Positions 24,330 to 33,569 are shown, numbered from the stretch's first letter. The stretch is 53,995 bases of DNA from Actinopolymorpha alba DSM 45243 (GCF_000373925.1 NZ_KB892776.1:1-53995); one strand, 5' to 3'. Translations and numbers: made by a program. The notes: a model not told the origin generated them from the sequence alone.

Positions 24330-27300
24330 ATGAGGCGACCCTCCGCCTTGACACGAACATCTGGCCTGGTAGTTGCTTTCACTCTCGCAGTCGCAGCCGC
24401 GGTACAGGTATTTCCGTCGGCAGCCAGTGCGGCGGAGCCCTTCGAAGTGATGCCGGCCGACTCGCTCGCGGCGTTCGACCAGCTGAAAGGCAGTCCGGCA
24501 CCGCAGACGGAGATAGTCCAGGTCACCGGAAACCCGAACTTCGACCGGGCACTTCAAGTCAGCGTGACGGGTTCGCCGGCGAGTGCCGGTCTCGACGGCG
24601 AGTACGAAATCGCCCTGGGTGCGGGCACCGCCGCCGCTGTCACCGAGGGGGACGCGATGGTGGCGAGCTTCTGGGCGCGGTCGATCGAGCCCACCGGCGA
24701 CGCCGGCTACGCGACTTTCACCTTCGAACGCGATGGCGGCAACTACAAGAAGTCCGCCAATGCCGCACTGAGGTTCACCTCGGAATGGCAGAAGTTCGAG
24801 TTTCCGTTCCGGATGGTGGAGAGCTACGCCGCGGGCGGCGCCCACATCTCGCTCTGGTTGGGCTACGGCCCCCAGGTCTTCCAGATCGCCGGCGTGTCCG
24901 TCCGCGACTACGGCCAGGGCGACCCGGCCGGCTTTCCCTCCGTGACCTACAAGGGTCGCGAGGCGAACGCCGCCTGGCGGACGGCCGCCAACGACCGCAT
25001 CAGTCAATACCGCAAGGGTGACCTGCGGGTGACCGTGGTGGACCCCGCGGGCAACCCCGTGCCGGACGCCGCTGTGAAGGTGAGCATGCTCCAGCACGCC
25101 TTCAACTTCGGGACCGCCGCGGACGCCCGCTGGCTCAACAACGACACCACCGACGGGCGGAAATACCGCAGCACGGTGGCGGAGAACTTCAACCAGACCG
25201 CGTTGGGCAACGATCTCAAGTGGACGTACTGGGAGAACGAAGCACACCGCGAGCAGTACACCCTGCCGGCCCTGGAATGGCTGCGGTCCAAGGACATCTT
25301 CGTCCACGGGCACACTCTGGTGTGGGGGTCCTGGGGATACATGCCTCCGGACGTGAGCCCCCTTGCCAACGACCCGGCCGCGCTGCGCGCCCGGGTGGAC
25401 GGCCACATCACCGACGAAACCTCCACCCTCAAGGGCATCGTGCCGGCCTGGGATGTCGTCAACGAGCCGTACTCCGAGCACAACCTGACCGACATCCTCG
25501 GCCAGGACGAGATCGCCCGATGGTTCACCCTCGCCAGGCAAGGCGATCCTGACGCCCGCCTACTCCTCAACGAGTACGACCTGCTGGAGAAGAACGGCTG
25601 GACCAAACGCAAGCAGGACTACATCTACAACCTGCTCGCGTCACTCAAGTCCAGCGGCGCACCCATCGACGCGCTGGGGATCCAGGGACACTTCACCGGG
25701 CTGCAGCCCACGCCGCCGGAGGACCTATTACCGATCCTCGACCGGTACGCGGACCTCGGCCTGCCGCTGGAGATCACGGAGTTCGACATCGCGACTGATG
25801 ACGAGCAACTCCAGGCCGACTACACCCGCGACTTCCTCACCATGATGTTCAGCTATCCCAAGATCGAGGCGCTCAGCACGTTCGGCTTCTGGGAGTCGAA
25901 CATCTGGAATCCCCTCGCGGCGTTCTTTCGCGCCGACTGGTCGGCGAAGCCCAACGCCCTGGTGTGGAAGGACCTCATCTACCGCCAGTGGTGGACCAAC
26001 GCACAGGGCCAGACGGGCGCGGACGGGAAGTACACCACCCGTGGCTTCCTCGGCGACTACCTCGTGACCGTGACAGTCAACGGAGTCTCCAAACAGCAGC
26101 GGGTCTCGATGCCCACCAACACTGGCAAGGCGGTCACCGTTATCGCGGACGGCATCCAGACGCTCGACCGCGACCCGATCAAGAGCCTGATCCGCAACCC
26201 GGGCTTCGAGGACGGCACGGCCGGGTGGACAACTCTCGCCGCCGGCTCGGCGTCCGTCACCGATCCCTACTCCGGCAAGCGTTCCCTTCGGACCAGCGGC
26301 GGCGCCAGCGGTGTGGCGCAACCTGTCCTTGACATAAAGCCAGGCACCAGCTACACGCTCAGCGGTTGGGCGAAGTCGAGCGGCACCGGCAACCAGTGCT
26401 ACATCGGTGTCCGGGGTGGACCCGCACCCGGGCAGGCGAGCTTTCAGCACACCCTCAACTTCAGCGACGAAACGAAGTACACCCAGAAGCTCGCGGCGTT
26501 CAGCCTGCCCGCCGACACCACGTGGACGCAGGCGTTCGTCTGGCACAACGGCGGCGTACCCGGTAACCCGGTCTGCACCGTCGACGACGTGACACTCACC
26601 GAGACGGTCGGGACCGCGCCGCCTTCGCCAGCACCGCCGTTCATCACCCCCAAGCTGCCGGGCAACGCGAGCATGCTGCTCAACGGCGACGTCGAGCGGG
26701 GCAGCACGACCGGGTGGTACTGCCTCGGCCCCTGCACGCTCTCGTTGACCGGCAGCCCGACCCACGGCGGGTCCGGCGCGCTCGCGGCCACGGCGCGCGG
26801 TGAGACCTGGGCCGGCGCCGCCCAGGGTGTGTCAGTCGGCAACGGGGGCGTCTACAACTCCTCCGCCTGGGTACGCCTGAAGAACCCCGGCACCGACACG
26901 GCGCAGGTCGCACTCAAGGTCGTGAGTTCGACCGGAACCACCACGATCCCGCTCGGCTCGGCGACGGTCACCGACACCGGGTGGACCCAGATCGCGGCGA
27001 ACAACGTGCCGATCTCCTTCTCCGGCTCGTTCCAGCAGGCCGAGTGGTGGATCAGTACGAGAGGTAGCACGACCGCGCCGGATCTGCTCATCGACGACGC
27101 GAGCTTCTCAGTCCGCTCCGCACCACCTGCCGGAATGGACTTCCTCCTCAACGGTGACGTGGAGAACGGCAAGAACAACTGGTACTGCTTCTCTCCGTGC
27201 GTCGCGAGCGCCGTCAGCTCACCGGTCCACAGTGGTGCGGGTGCCCTCAAGGCCACCGGGCGAACGTATGAGTGGGCCGGACCTGCCGAGGGCGTCGAGG

Positions 27301-27887
27301 TCACCAACGGCGCGAAGTACAAGACGTCGGCGTGGGTACGCCTGGCGAGCGGCGCAGCCGACACCACCGCCCTCGTCAAGATCAAGTTGACAAAGACGGA
27401 TGGTACCTCCGAGACCGTCCCGCTCGCCTCGGCGCCGGTGAACGCCGCCGGCTGGACGCAGGTGCACGCTAACAACGTCACCGTGTCGTGGACCGGGACG
27501 CTCGCCAAGGCCGAATGGTGGGTGAGTACGACCAGCGGCGCGGACGACTTCTACGTCGACGACGCGGCGCTCCAACCGGCAGGTGAAGATCAAACGGCCC
27601 TCGGCGCGGTGGTGCCGACCGCGCCCTGCGTGGTCAGCAACTACAACGGCACCTATACCGCCTACTTCGGCTACGACAACCCGAACGCCTTCGGCGTTCC
27701 GATCCCGGTCGGCACCGGCAATCTCATGACCCCTTCGCCGGGAGATCGCGGCCAGCCCGTCAGTTTCCTGCCGTTCCAGCGCCCCAAGCGGGCGGGCGTA
27801 CCCGTCAGCTCCAGCAGCAACGTGACCTGGCAGGTGAACGGCACCTCGCAGACCGCTACCGCAAGCTCCCCACGCTGCACCCCCTGA
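24330..27887 (+). CDS. Secreted multidomain GH10 endo-beta-xylanase
   Basis: The 1185-residue protein has a signal peptide (residues 1-35, ending SAASA). A beta-sandwich carbohydrate-binding-like domain (about 38-205) precedes the GH10 barrel (about 217-560), with FNFGTA, VHGHTLVWGSW, acid/base E379 in WDVVNEP and nucleophile E484 in LEITEFDI. A small beta domain follows (about 565-615, GKYTTRGFLGDYLVTVTVNG). Three CBM4/9/22-like modules begin at about 620 (NPGFEDGTAGW), 782 (LLNGDVERGSTTGWYC) and 938 (LLNGDVENGKNNWYC); the last two are close paralogues. A C-terminal domain (about 1095-1185) contains YNGTYTAYFGYDNPN. The whole is far longer than a simple GH10 enzyme. GGAG precedes ATG 24330 by about 8 nt, and the binding-protein gene starts 27 bp downstream. 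Confidence 0.93.
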   Translation: MRRPSALTRTSGLVVAFTLAVAAAVQVFPSAASAAEPFEVMPADSLAAFDQLKGSPAPQTEIVQVTGNPNFDRALQVSVTGSPASAGLDGEYEIALGAGTAAAVTEGDAMVASFWARSIEPTGDAGYATFTFERDGGNYKKSANAALRFTSEWQKFEFPFRMVESYAAGGAHISLWLGYGPQVFQIAGVSVRDYGQGDPAGFPSVTYKGREANAAWRTAANDRISQYRKGDLRVTVVDPAGNPVPDAAVKVSMLQHAFNFGTAADARWLNNDTTDGRKYRSTVAENFNQTALGNDLKWTYWENEAHREQYTLPALEWLRSKDIFVHGHTLVWGSWGYMPPDVSPLANDPAALRARVDGHITDETSTLKGIVPAWDVVNEPYSEHNLTDILGQDEIARWFTLARQGDPDARLLLNEYDLLEKNGWTKRKQDYIYNLLASLKSSGAPIDALGIQGHFTGLQPTPPEDLLPILDRYADLGLPLEITEFDIATDDEQLQADYTRDFLTMMFSYPKIEALSTFGFWESNIWNPLAAFFRADWSAKPNALVWKDLIYRQWWTNAQGQTGADGKYTTRGFLGDYLVTVTVNGVSKQQRVSMPTNTGKAVTVIADGIQTLDRDPIKSLIRNPGFEDGTAGWTTLAAGSASVTDPYSGKRSLRTSGGASGVAQPVLDIKPGTSYTLSGWAKSSGTGNQCYIGVRGGPAPGQASFQHTLNFSDETKYTQKLAAFSLPADTTWTQAFVWHNGGVPGNPVCTVDDVTLTETVGTAPPSPAPPFITPKLPGNASMLLNGDVERGSTTGWYCLGPCTLSLTGSPTHGGSGALAATARGETWAGAAQGVSVGNGGVYNSSAWVRLKNPGTDTAQVALKVVSSTGTTTIPLGSATVTDTGWTQIAANNVPISFSGSFQQAEWWISTRGSTTAPDLLIDDASFSVRSAPPAGMDFLLNGDVENGKNNWYCFSPCVASAVSSPVHSGAGALKATGRTYEWAGPAEGVEVTNGAKYKTSAWVRLASGAADTTALVKIKLTKTDGTSETVPLASAPVNAAGWTQVHANNVTVSWTGTLAKAEWWVSTTSGADDFYVDDAALQPAGEDQTALGAVVPTAPCVVSNYNGTYTAYFGYDNPNAFGVPIPVGTGNLMTPSPGDRGQPVSFLPFQRPKRAGVPVSSSSNVTWQVNGTSQTATASSPRCTP

Positions 27888-27914
27888 TAAGAGCATCACC
27901 AAGGAGAACTGACC

Positions 27915-29369
27915 ATGAAACGACGTGACTTGCTGCGGGCCGCGGTCGCGGCGGCCGGCGCGAGCGTCCTCAGTGGCGGCCTGGCCGCCTGCTCCTCCGA
28001 GGAAGGCAACCGCACCACACCGTCGACCTCGTTGACGTACTGGGACTGGTATGTGAGCCAGGCCGGGTGGGTCGACAACGAGCTCAAGCTGTTCGACAAG
28101 GCACATCCAGGCCCCTCGATCAAGAGGACCACGCAGGTCACCGACAGGTACGCCGACCTGCTGGCCCTCTCGGTCCGCAGCAAGAACACGCCCGACGTCT
28201 TCATGATCCCGAAGCTGCCGGCCCTGCAGGAACAGGTTGACAAAGGCTGGCTGCTCCCACTCGACAAGTGGGCCACCTCGCAGTGGCAGTCGAGGTTCCC
28301 CGCGAACCAGTTCGTCGAGGGCGTGAACGTCTTTGGTGGCAAGGTCTACACGGCGCCGTTCGCGGCTCCCGCGCCCTCGCTGCAGCTCTACTGCCACCAC
28401 GGTGCGTTCAAGGACGCCGGCCTGACCAACGCGGACGGCACCATCAAACTGCCCAAGACCTGGGACGACGTCACCCGGGCCGCGGAGGCGATCACCAGCA
28501 AGAGCGGGGGCAAGGCCTACGGGCTCGGCTTCGGCAATGCCCAGAACTTCGCGCTCGCGTGGTGGATCGATCTCTTCACCCGCGGGGCCGGCTCGCCCGG
28601 TGGCACCGCCACCATGGACTACCGGGTGGGACGTTGGACCTTCGCCAGCGACCGTAACTATGCCGACTTCCTCACCCTGCTGCTCGACTGGAAGAAGCGG
28701 GGGTTCATCTATCCGAGCTCGATGAGCATTTCCGACGAGCAGGCCAGGGCGTTCTTTTCCCAGGGCAAGTTCGGCATGACAGTCGGCGGAGTCTGGAACC
28801 AACCCACCTGGACCGAGAACAAGTTCACGGAATACAGCCTGGTTACGTTGCCCGCACCCGACGGGACGCCCAAAGCGTTCTTCTACGGCCCGCCGGGCGG
28901 ATCCTTCGTCGCCATCTCCGCCAAGGCCAGCGATCCGGAGCGGGCCTGGGCCTGGCTGGACTGGTTGTACAGCAAGGAAGCCGGGAAACGCTGGGTCGAG
29001 CAGGGGCTTGGGCTTTCGGTGTATCCGGACAACAACGATCCATCGCTGGTGAAGTTCGAGCCGTTCGCGGAGTACGTCGCGATGGCCAATACCGCGTTCA
29101 TCGGACCCACCCCGACCGTCCGGAATCCGGAGGTCGCCAAGGTCACCGTCAACGCCGTCAAGCCCGACATCAACGATGTTGGCGCGGGTCTCTACACCGG
29201 CCAGCTCAAGGACGTCGCCAAGGCGCTGTCCGAACTCCAGGACCGCCTCAACACCGCGCAGGACGACGCGGTCAAGGCGGCCCAGGCCAAGGGCGCGAAG
29301 GTGAGCGCGGACGATTACGTCTTCAAGGACTGGGATCCCGCGAAGCCCTACGTCCACAAGCCCGCCTGA
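27915..29369 (+). CDS. Sugar ABC transporter substrate-binding lipoprotein
   Basis: The 484-residue protein starts MKRRDLLRAAVAAAGASVLS. It has a Tat-type twin Arg (KRRDLL) and a lipobox ending GLAAC (C26), so it is probably exported folded and lipid-anchored. Family 1 binding-protein features follow: LTYWDWYVSQAGW, ASDPERAWAWLDWLYSKEAG, and a mobile hinge-type FMIPKLPALQEQVDKGWLLP. An AAGGAG Shine-Dalgarno lies 7-8 nt before the ATG. It is in one operon with the xylanase and two permeases, so xylo-oligosaccharides are the likely ligand. Confidence 0.92.
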   Translation: MKRRDLLRAAVAAAGASVLSGGLAACSSEEGNRTTPSTSLTYWDWYVSQAGWVDNELKLFDKAHPGPSIKRTTQVTDRYADLLALSVRSKNTPDVFMIPKLPALQEQVDKGWLLPLDKWATSQWQSRFPANQFVEGVNVFGGKVYTAPFAAPAPSLQLYCHHGAFKDAGLTNADGTIKLPKTWDDVTRAAEAITSKSGGKAYGLGFGNAQNFALAWWIDLFTRGAGSPGGTATMDYRVGRWTFASDRNYADFLTLLLDWKKRGFIYPSSMSISDEQARAFFSQGKFGMTVGGVWNQPTWTENKFTEYSLVTLPAPDGTPKAFFYGPPGGSFVAISAKASDPERAWAWLDWLYSKEAGKRWVEQGLGLSVYPDNNDPSLVKFEPFAEYVAMANTAFIGPTPTVRNPEVAKVTVNAVKPDINDVGAGLYTGQLKDVAKALSELQDRLNTAQDDAVKAAQAKGAKVSADDYVFKDWDPAKPYVHKPA

Positions 29370-29437
29370 ACGCCCACCTACCCGCCGAGGTCGTCAAACC
29401 CGTCCGACCTCGGCGGGACCCCCTTCAGGAGGTGACG

Positions 29438-30451
29438 ATGGCCGTCTCCGGAACTTTCGCGGACGGCGTGACCGCGGCCAACCCACCGGCGGGCGGGACG
29501 CCGGGTGGTACGCCGCGGCGCCGACGGCGAGGTCGGTGGAGCGCCATCTGGTCGGCACGCTGGTCGTATCTCTACGTCGCGCCGATGATGGTGTTGCTGG
29601 TGGGGTTCGTGATCTATCCCATTGGCGCGTCGCTCGGCTACACGTTCTACCAGTGGAATGGCATCGGTGATCCGACGGACTTCGTGGGGTTCGCCAATTT
29701 CGCCCAGGTGGTCAACGATTCGATCTTCTGGGGAGCGGTCCGCCACACCTTTACCTACGTCGCGATCGTCACGCCGGTCCAGCTGGTGCTGGCGCTCGCC
29801 CTCGCACTGGTGCTCAACAACCGGCGGCTGCGCTTCGCGACGTTCTATCGCACGTTGTTCTTCCTGCCGGTGGTCACCTCGGCCGCGGTCATCGGCGTGG
29901 TGTTCCAGCTGATGTTCTCCAACTTCGGCCAATCCGTCAACGATATCTTGACAGGATTCCGGATCACCAACGAGAACATCGACTGGCTTGGCGACCCGAA
30001 CGTCGCGATGGGCATCATCATCGTAGTTGGGATCTGGCACACGCTCGGGTACAACCTCGTCTATTTCCTCGCCGGCCTGCAGACCATTCCTGAGGAGTTG
30101 TACGAGGCGGCGAGAATCGACGGCGCCGGCCGGATCGCGCAGTTCTGCTACATCACCGTCCCGATGCTACGCTCCGTCGGCGTCGTGATCGTGCTGCTCG
30201 CCCTCATCGGGGGGTTCCAGGTCTTTGATCTGGTGCAGGTACTCACCAACGGCGGACCATACTTCGCCACCGAGGTGGTGAACACGTACATCTACCACCT
30301 CGCGTTCGGCGGCTTCGGCGCGAGCGCCGTCCAGCCGAACGTCGGACTCGCCTCCGCGGCGTCCTTCTTCTACGGGCTTCTGCTCATTGGATTCTCCGCG
30401 GTTCAGGTGGTCGTCATCCGTTCGCTCGCGCGCCGCCGGGCCGGACAGTAG
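29438..30451 (+). CDS. Sugar ABC transporter permease (MalF/UgpA type)
   Basis: The 337-residue protein has a disordered Pro/Gly/Arg-rich N-terminus (about 1-40) and six membrane segments starting SYLYVAPMMVLLVGFVIYPI. It carries the EAA loop EELYEAARIDGAGRIAQF that contacts the ATPase. AGGAGG (29427-29432) lies 5 nt before ATG 29438, preferred over GTG 29432, which it overlaps. It works with the next permease and the upstream binding protein. Confidence 0.92.
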   Translation: MAVSGTFADGVTAANPPAGGTPGGTPRRRRRGRWSAIWSARWSYLYVAPMMVLLVGFVIYPIGASLGYTFYQWNGIGDPTDFVGFANFAQVVNDSIFWGAVRHTFTYVAIVTPVQLVLALALALVLNNRRLRFATFYRTLFFLPVVTSAAVIGVVFQLMFSNFGQSVNDILTGFRITNENIDWLGDPNVAMGIIIVVGIWHTLGYNLVYFLAGLQTIPEELYEAARIDGAGRIAQFCYITVPMLRSVGVVIVLLALIGGFQVFDLVQVLTNGGPYFATEVVNTYIYHLAFGGFGASAVQPNVGLASAASFFYGLLLIGFSAVQVVVIRSLARRRAGQ

Positions 30452-30463
30452 GAGGTCGCAACG

Positions 30464-31348
30464 ATGGCATCGATCACCGTGCCCGCGGGTCGGACTCGCG
30501 GGCCGGCCGCCCGCCGGTCGCGACCTCCACGCGGCGTGCGCGCGCTGACCCACGCCGCACTCCTCATTGGTGGCCTCGCCTGGATGTATCCGTTCATCTG
30601 GACGCTCGGGAGTTCGTTCAAGGACACCGACGAATTCTTCAACCGCGGACTCAATCCGATGCCCGAACGCTTCCTCTGGTCCAACTACCTGGAGGCGTGG
30701 CAGCAGGCGTCGTTCGGGCGGTATTTCGTCAACACCCTCCTCATCACGGTAGGCACCACGGTCGGCACGCTCCTCATCACGTCGATGGCTGGCTACGTGT
30801 TGGGGCGGACCAGGTTTCCGGGCAAGAAGCTCTGCCTGGTGTTGATCTCGGCGACGTTGTTCCTGCCGCATGGGTACACGATCATCCCGATCTTCGACCT
30901 CGTGGACCGGATCGGACTCCTCAACAGCCTGTGGTCGGTCATTCTCGTTCAGGCGGCGGGCGGCGTTGTTTTCGGCACGTTCCTCTTCATGGGCTACTTC
31001 ATGTCCATCGACCGGGAACTCGAAGACGCCGCCCGCATGGACGGTGCGAGTTTTCACCAGACGTTCTGGCAGATCATGCTGCCGCTCTCCGGGCCGATGA
31101 TCGCCACCGTCGGGCTCTTCACCGCGATCAGTGCGTGGAACAGCTTCTTCATCCCGCTGGTCTTCACGCTGGCCAGGCCCGAACTCCGCACGCTCGCGGT
31201 CGGGATGTACTCCTTCATCGGCGAGAACTCCACGCAGTGGACGCTGCTGTGTGCGGGATCGGTGATCACCCTGGCGCCGATCATCGCGCTCTTCCTTCTC
31301 CTGCAGCGGTTCTTCGTCAACGGCCTCGCCGGCGCCGTCAAGCAGTAG
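30464..31348 (+). CDS. Sugar ABC transporter permease (MalG/UgpE type)
   Basis: The 294-residue protein has six membrane segments and the EAA loop DRELEDAARMDGASFHQTFW. A GGAGG site lies 8 nt before the ATG, and the gene follows its partner by 12 bp. No ATP-binding subunit follows. In many actinobacteria one MsiK-type ATPase serves several such transporters, which I infer here too. Transcription then enters a 300-bp inverted-repeat region. Confidence 0.92.
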   Translation: MASITVPAGRTRGPAARRSRPPRGVRALTHAALLIGGLAWMYPFIWTLGSSFKDTDEFFNRGLNPMPERFLWSNYLEAWQQASFGRYFVNTLLITVGTTVGTLLITSMAGYVLGRTRFPGKKLCLVLISATLFLPHGYTIIPIFDLVDRIGLLNSLWSVILVQAAGGVVFGTFLFMGYFMSIDRELEDAARMDGASFHQTFWQIMLPLSGPMIATVGLFTAISAWNSFFIPLVFTLARPELRTLAVGMYSFIGENSTQWTLLCAGSVITLAPIIALFLLLQRFFVNGLAGAVKQ

Positions 31349-31396
31349 TTGCGGTCCCCTGCCTTCTCAGTATCCGAACACGCGGCCGGCGGACCA

Positions 31397-31575
31397 GTTG
31401 TCTCACGGGCCGGGCGGCCTGGGGAATGACCCGAGATCGCCCACCACGTCAGAGAAGGCTTTCGCGGCCAACCATGATCAACTTGCGAAAAGGGCCCACG
31501 CTTCGCGCCCGCGGTGGGCGATTTCTGCAAGTTGATCATGAACCGGCCCCCAAGCCGTCCAGCCCGTGAGACAAC
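31397..31575. repeat. Nested inverted-repeat element after the sugar transporter operon
   Basis: Outer arms GTTGTCTCACGGGC (31397-31410) and its exact complement at 31562-31575 continue as an imperfect stem (31411-31424 with 31548-31561). Inner arms CATGATCAACTTGC (31473-31486) and 31527-31540 are also perfect. An alternative pairing, ATCGCCCACC near 31436 with GGTGGGCGAT at 31513-31522, competes with the inner stem. It may terminate the operon. It shares AACCATGATCAACT and GGCCCACGCT(T/C)CGCG with the element at 37031-37154. Confidence 0.8.
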
Positions 31576-31646
31576 CCGCCGCCGCGGGGGTTCCAGCCGA
31601 GCACCTACGCCGCGCACACGCGAACGCGGCTCCGGCGTCAGGGCCG

Positions 31647-31965
31647 TTACAGCTCCTGAACGCTGACGCTGATCGTTGGCACCTTCTCGATCGTGTGGTG
31701 CACCTTGCACCGGTCGCCGGCACGAACCAGCGCGCCGATCTGCTGCTGTGTCAGGCCTTTCGGCAGGTGGTAGACGACCTCGATCTCCGACATCCGCAGC
31801 GGCCGGCTGGCCGAGGTCGCGGAGACGTCGACTGTCGCGCCGTCGACGTTCAGTCCCTGGGTTGTCCATAGTCGACGAGCGTTGCCAGCATGCAGGCGCC
31901 GAGCCCGGCCAGGAAGAGTTCGGTGGCGAGGAAGTCCCCCGAGGTGGGACCCGCGCCCGCACGGC
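31647..31965 (-). pseudogene. OsmC-family peroxiredoxin remnant (N-terminus lost, frameshifted)
   Basis: The minus strand reads GPTSGDFLATELFLAGLGAC followed by MLATLVDYG, then shifts frame near 31862-31868 and continues TQGLNVDGATVDVSAT, EIEVVYHLPKGLTQQQIGAL and VRAGDRCKVHHTIEKVPTIS to a TAA at 31647. Both OsmC active-site cysteine segments (LGACM and DRCKVHH) are visible, but a one-base deletion separates them and about 40-50 N-terminal residues are missing. The 5' edge joins the truncated PucR-type gene on the other strand, so a deletion probably fused the two. The functional protein would detoxify organic hydroperoxides. Confidence 0.82.
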
Positions 31966-32687
31966 CCTGCTCGCGGAGTTGTTGGAGGCGCGGGAGCCGT
32001 TGCCGGAGACGCTCGTCGCCCGCGCGACCCGGGCAGGTTGGCGCTGGCATGTCGGCCTCCACATCCTCGCCCACGAGGTTGAGAGCCTGCATCCGTTGAT
32101 CATGTCGACCCTCACCGAGGTGCTGGGTACGGCAGGCCTGCCTGTCCCGGCGTTCGCCCACCACGCGGGTGGCGCGTGGACGTGGCTGTCGGCGTGGGAG
32201 CCGGGCGCTACCGCCCCGCGACGAACTCACCGACCGGATCGAGCGGGCCTTGCGCCTGGTCCACGACCGGGCCGGAGCGCGCGGCCTAGTGGCGGGGATC
32301 GGCTCGGTGTCCGCGGGTTTCTCCGGTCTCGTCGCCACCCTCACCGCCGCCCTGCTCGCCCGGTCGAGCGGTCGGCCGGGCACCGTCCTGTCCAGCGGCG
32401 ACCTCGGACCGGCGCAGGTGCTGCTGAGCAAGTACGCCGCGGGGCTGGGGTTCGGGGAGGCCGCCACGCTGCTGGCTCCGCTGCACAGCGAACCCCTGCT
32501 GCTCGCCACGCTGGTGAGCTACCTCGACCATGCGTGCGTGGTGGCCGACACCGCCCGGGCGCTCGGTGTTCACCGCAACACGGTGATGCAGCGAATCCGC
32601 CGGATCGAGCAACTGCTCGGCGTACGTCTCGACGACCCCGACACCCGGCTCGCGCTGCAGCTGGCGCACCGCGTGGCCGGGCACTAG
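31958..32687 (+). pseudogene. PucR-type helix-turn-helix regulator remnant (5'-truncated, frameshifted)
   Basis: The plus strand reads RTALLAELLEAREPLPETLV, GWRWHVGLHILAHEVESL and GGAWTWLSAWEPG, shifts frame near 32205-32222, and continues RDELTDRIERALRLVHDRAG, then a GGDEF-like/CdaR middle and the C-terminal PucR helix-turn-helix HACVVADTARALGVHRNTVM, QRIRRIEQLLGVRLDDPDTR. The N-terminal half of a normal PucR/CdaR protein is absent. The upstream edge abuts the truncated osmC. The C-terminal frame alone (from about 32169) is open but has no good start. Confidence 0.8.
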
Positions 32688-32711
32688 AGGGCTGGCCTCC
32701 ACCGGAAAGCC

Positions 32712-32740
32712 TTGACGACCGCTGCTTTGTCGTCTAGCTT
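32712..32740 (+). promoter_or_regulatory. Promoter of the metallo-hydrolase/TetR unit
   Basis: TTGACG (32712-32717), a 17-nt spacer and TAGCTT (32735-32740) predict initiation near 32747, inside the palindrome at 32742-32762. Confidence 0.8.
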
Positions 32741-32741
32741 T

Positions 32742-32762
32742 CTGGCTAATGCCAATAGCCAG
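32742..32762. promoter_or_regulatory. TetR-type operator over the transcription start
   Basis: CTGGCTA and TAGCCAG form perfect 7-bp arms separated by 7 bp. They overlap the predicted start site just downstream of the -10 box, where a repressor would block transcription. The TetR gene two genes on is the obvious candidate ligand. Confidence 0.75.
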
Positions 32763-32784
32763 GGTCGAGGCAAAGGGGTTATTC

Positions 32785-33507
32785 ATGGCGAAGGCTCCAG
32801 CAACAGAAATCCGTCCCGGCGTCTACCGCATCCCCACCGCGCCGTGGGACCTGGTCAACTCCTACGCGTTCGTCGATGACGACGGCCAAGTCACGCTCGT
32901 CGACACCGGCACCAAGGCGGCACCGAAGAAGATCAGTGCGGCCCTCTCCTGGATCGGGAGCGCGCCCTCCCAGGTCACCCGGATCGTCCTGACTCACGCG
33001 CACCCCGACCACGCCGGTGGGCTCAACACCCTCGCCAACGAGACCGGCGCGGACGTCGTGGCCCACGAGGCCGACGCGCCGAGCCTGCGCAGTGGACGTA
33101 CGCCGGCCCGCGACCTGTCGTCCTTCGGCGGTCGGTTGCTCGAACGCCTGCCCGGCGGCGGCTTCACCCCGACCGAGGTGGCCGAGGAGTTCGTCGACGG
33201 TCAGGTGCTCGACGTCGGTGGTGGCCTGGAGGTGGTCCACACGCCGGGCCACAGCCCCGGGCACGTGGCCCTCCTCCACCACAGGAGCGGCATCCTGATC
33301 ACCGGCGACTCGATCTTCAACGTCCGCGGGCTGCGCTGGTCACCGGCGTTCTTCTGCACGAACTTCCAGCTCACCAAGAAGACCGCGACCCGGTTGGCCG
33401 AACTCGACTACGAGGTGGCGGCGTTCACCCACGGCCCGCAGATCACCGACGGCCCGCGCGACGCGATCCGGGACTTCCTCCGCCGCGAACGGGTGGCGAC
33501 CGATTGA
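32785..33507 (+). CDS. Metallo-beta-lactamase-fold hydrolase
   Basis: The 240-residue protein starts MAKAPATEIRPGVYRIPTAP. The MBL metal site is complete: LTHAHPDHAGG, then VVHTPGHSPGHVALL, the bridging Asp in ILITGDSIFN and the last His in AAFTHGPQI. AAAGGGG lies 7 nt before this ATG, favouring it over the in-frame ATG at 32749, which overlaps the operator. Enzymes of this size include lactonases and glyoxalase-II-like hydrolases; the substrate is unknown. It is followed by TetR and probably controlled by it. Confidence 0.9.
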   Translation: MAKAPATEIRPGVYRIPTAPWDLVNSYAFVDDDGQVTLVDTGTKAAPKKISAALSWIGSAPSQVTRIVLTHAHPDHAGGLNTLANETGADVVAHEADAPSLRSGRTPARDLSSFGGRLLERLPGGGFTPTEVAEEFVDGQVLDVGGGLEVVHTPGHSPGHVALLHHRSGILITGDSIFNVRGLRWSPAFFCTNFQLTKKTATRLAELDYEVAAFTHGPQITDGPRDAIRDFLRRERVATD

Positions 33508-33569
33508 ACGCCGGCAGCAAACCGCCGGCAGCACGAACGTGAACGGCAGGAAGGCGGGCACCAAGGTGG

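Noticed and set aside
24165-25541. A 458-residue open frame on the minus strand opposite the xylanase
   Set aside because: It is antisense to a gene with intact GH10 motifs and its composition is that of high-GC shadow frames.
31676-32737. A 353-residue plus-strand frame across the osmC/pucR scar
   Set aside because: Only its middle matches the PucR-type remnant. The rest is antisense osmC and shadow sequence, so it is not one protein.
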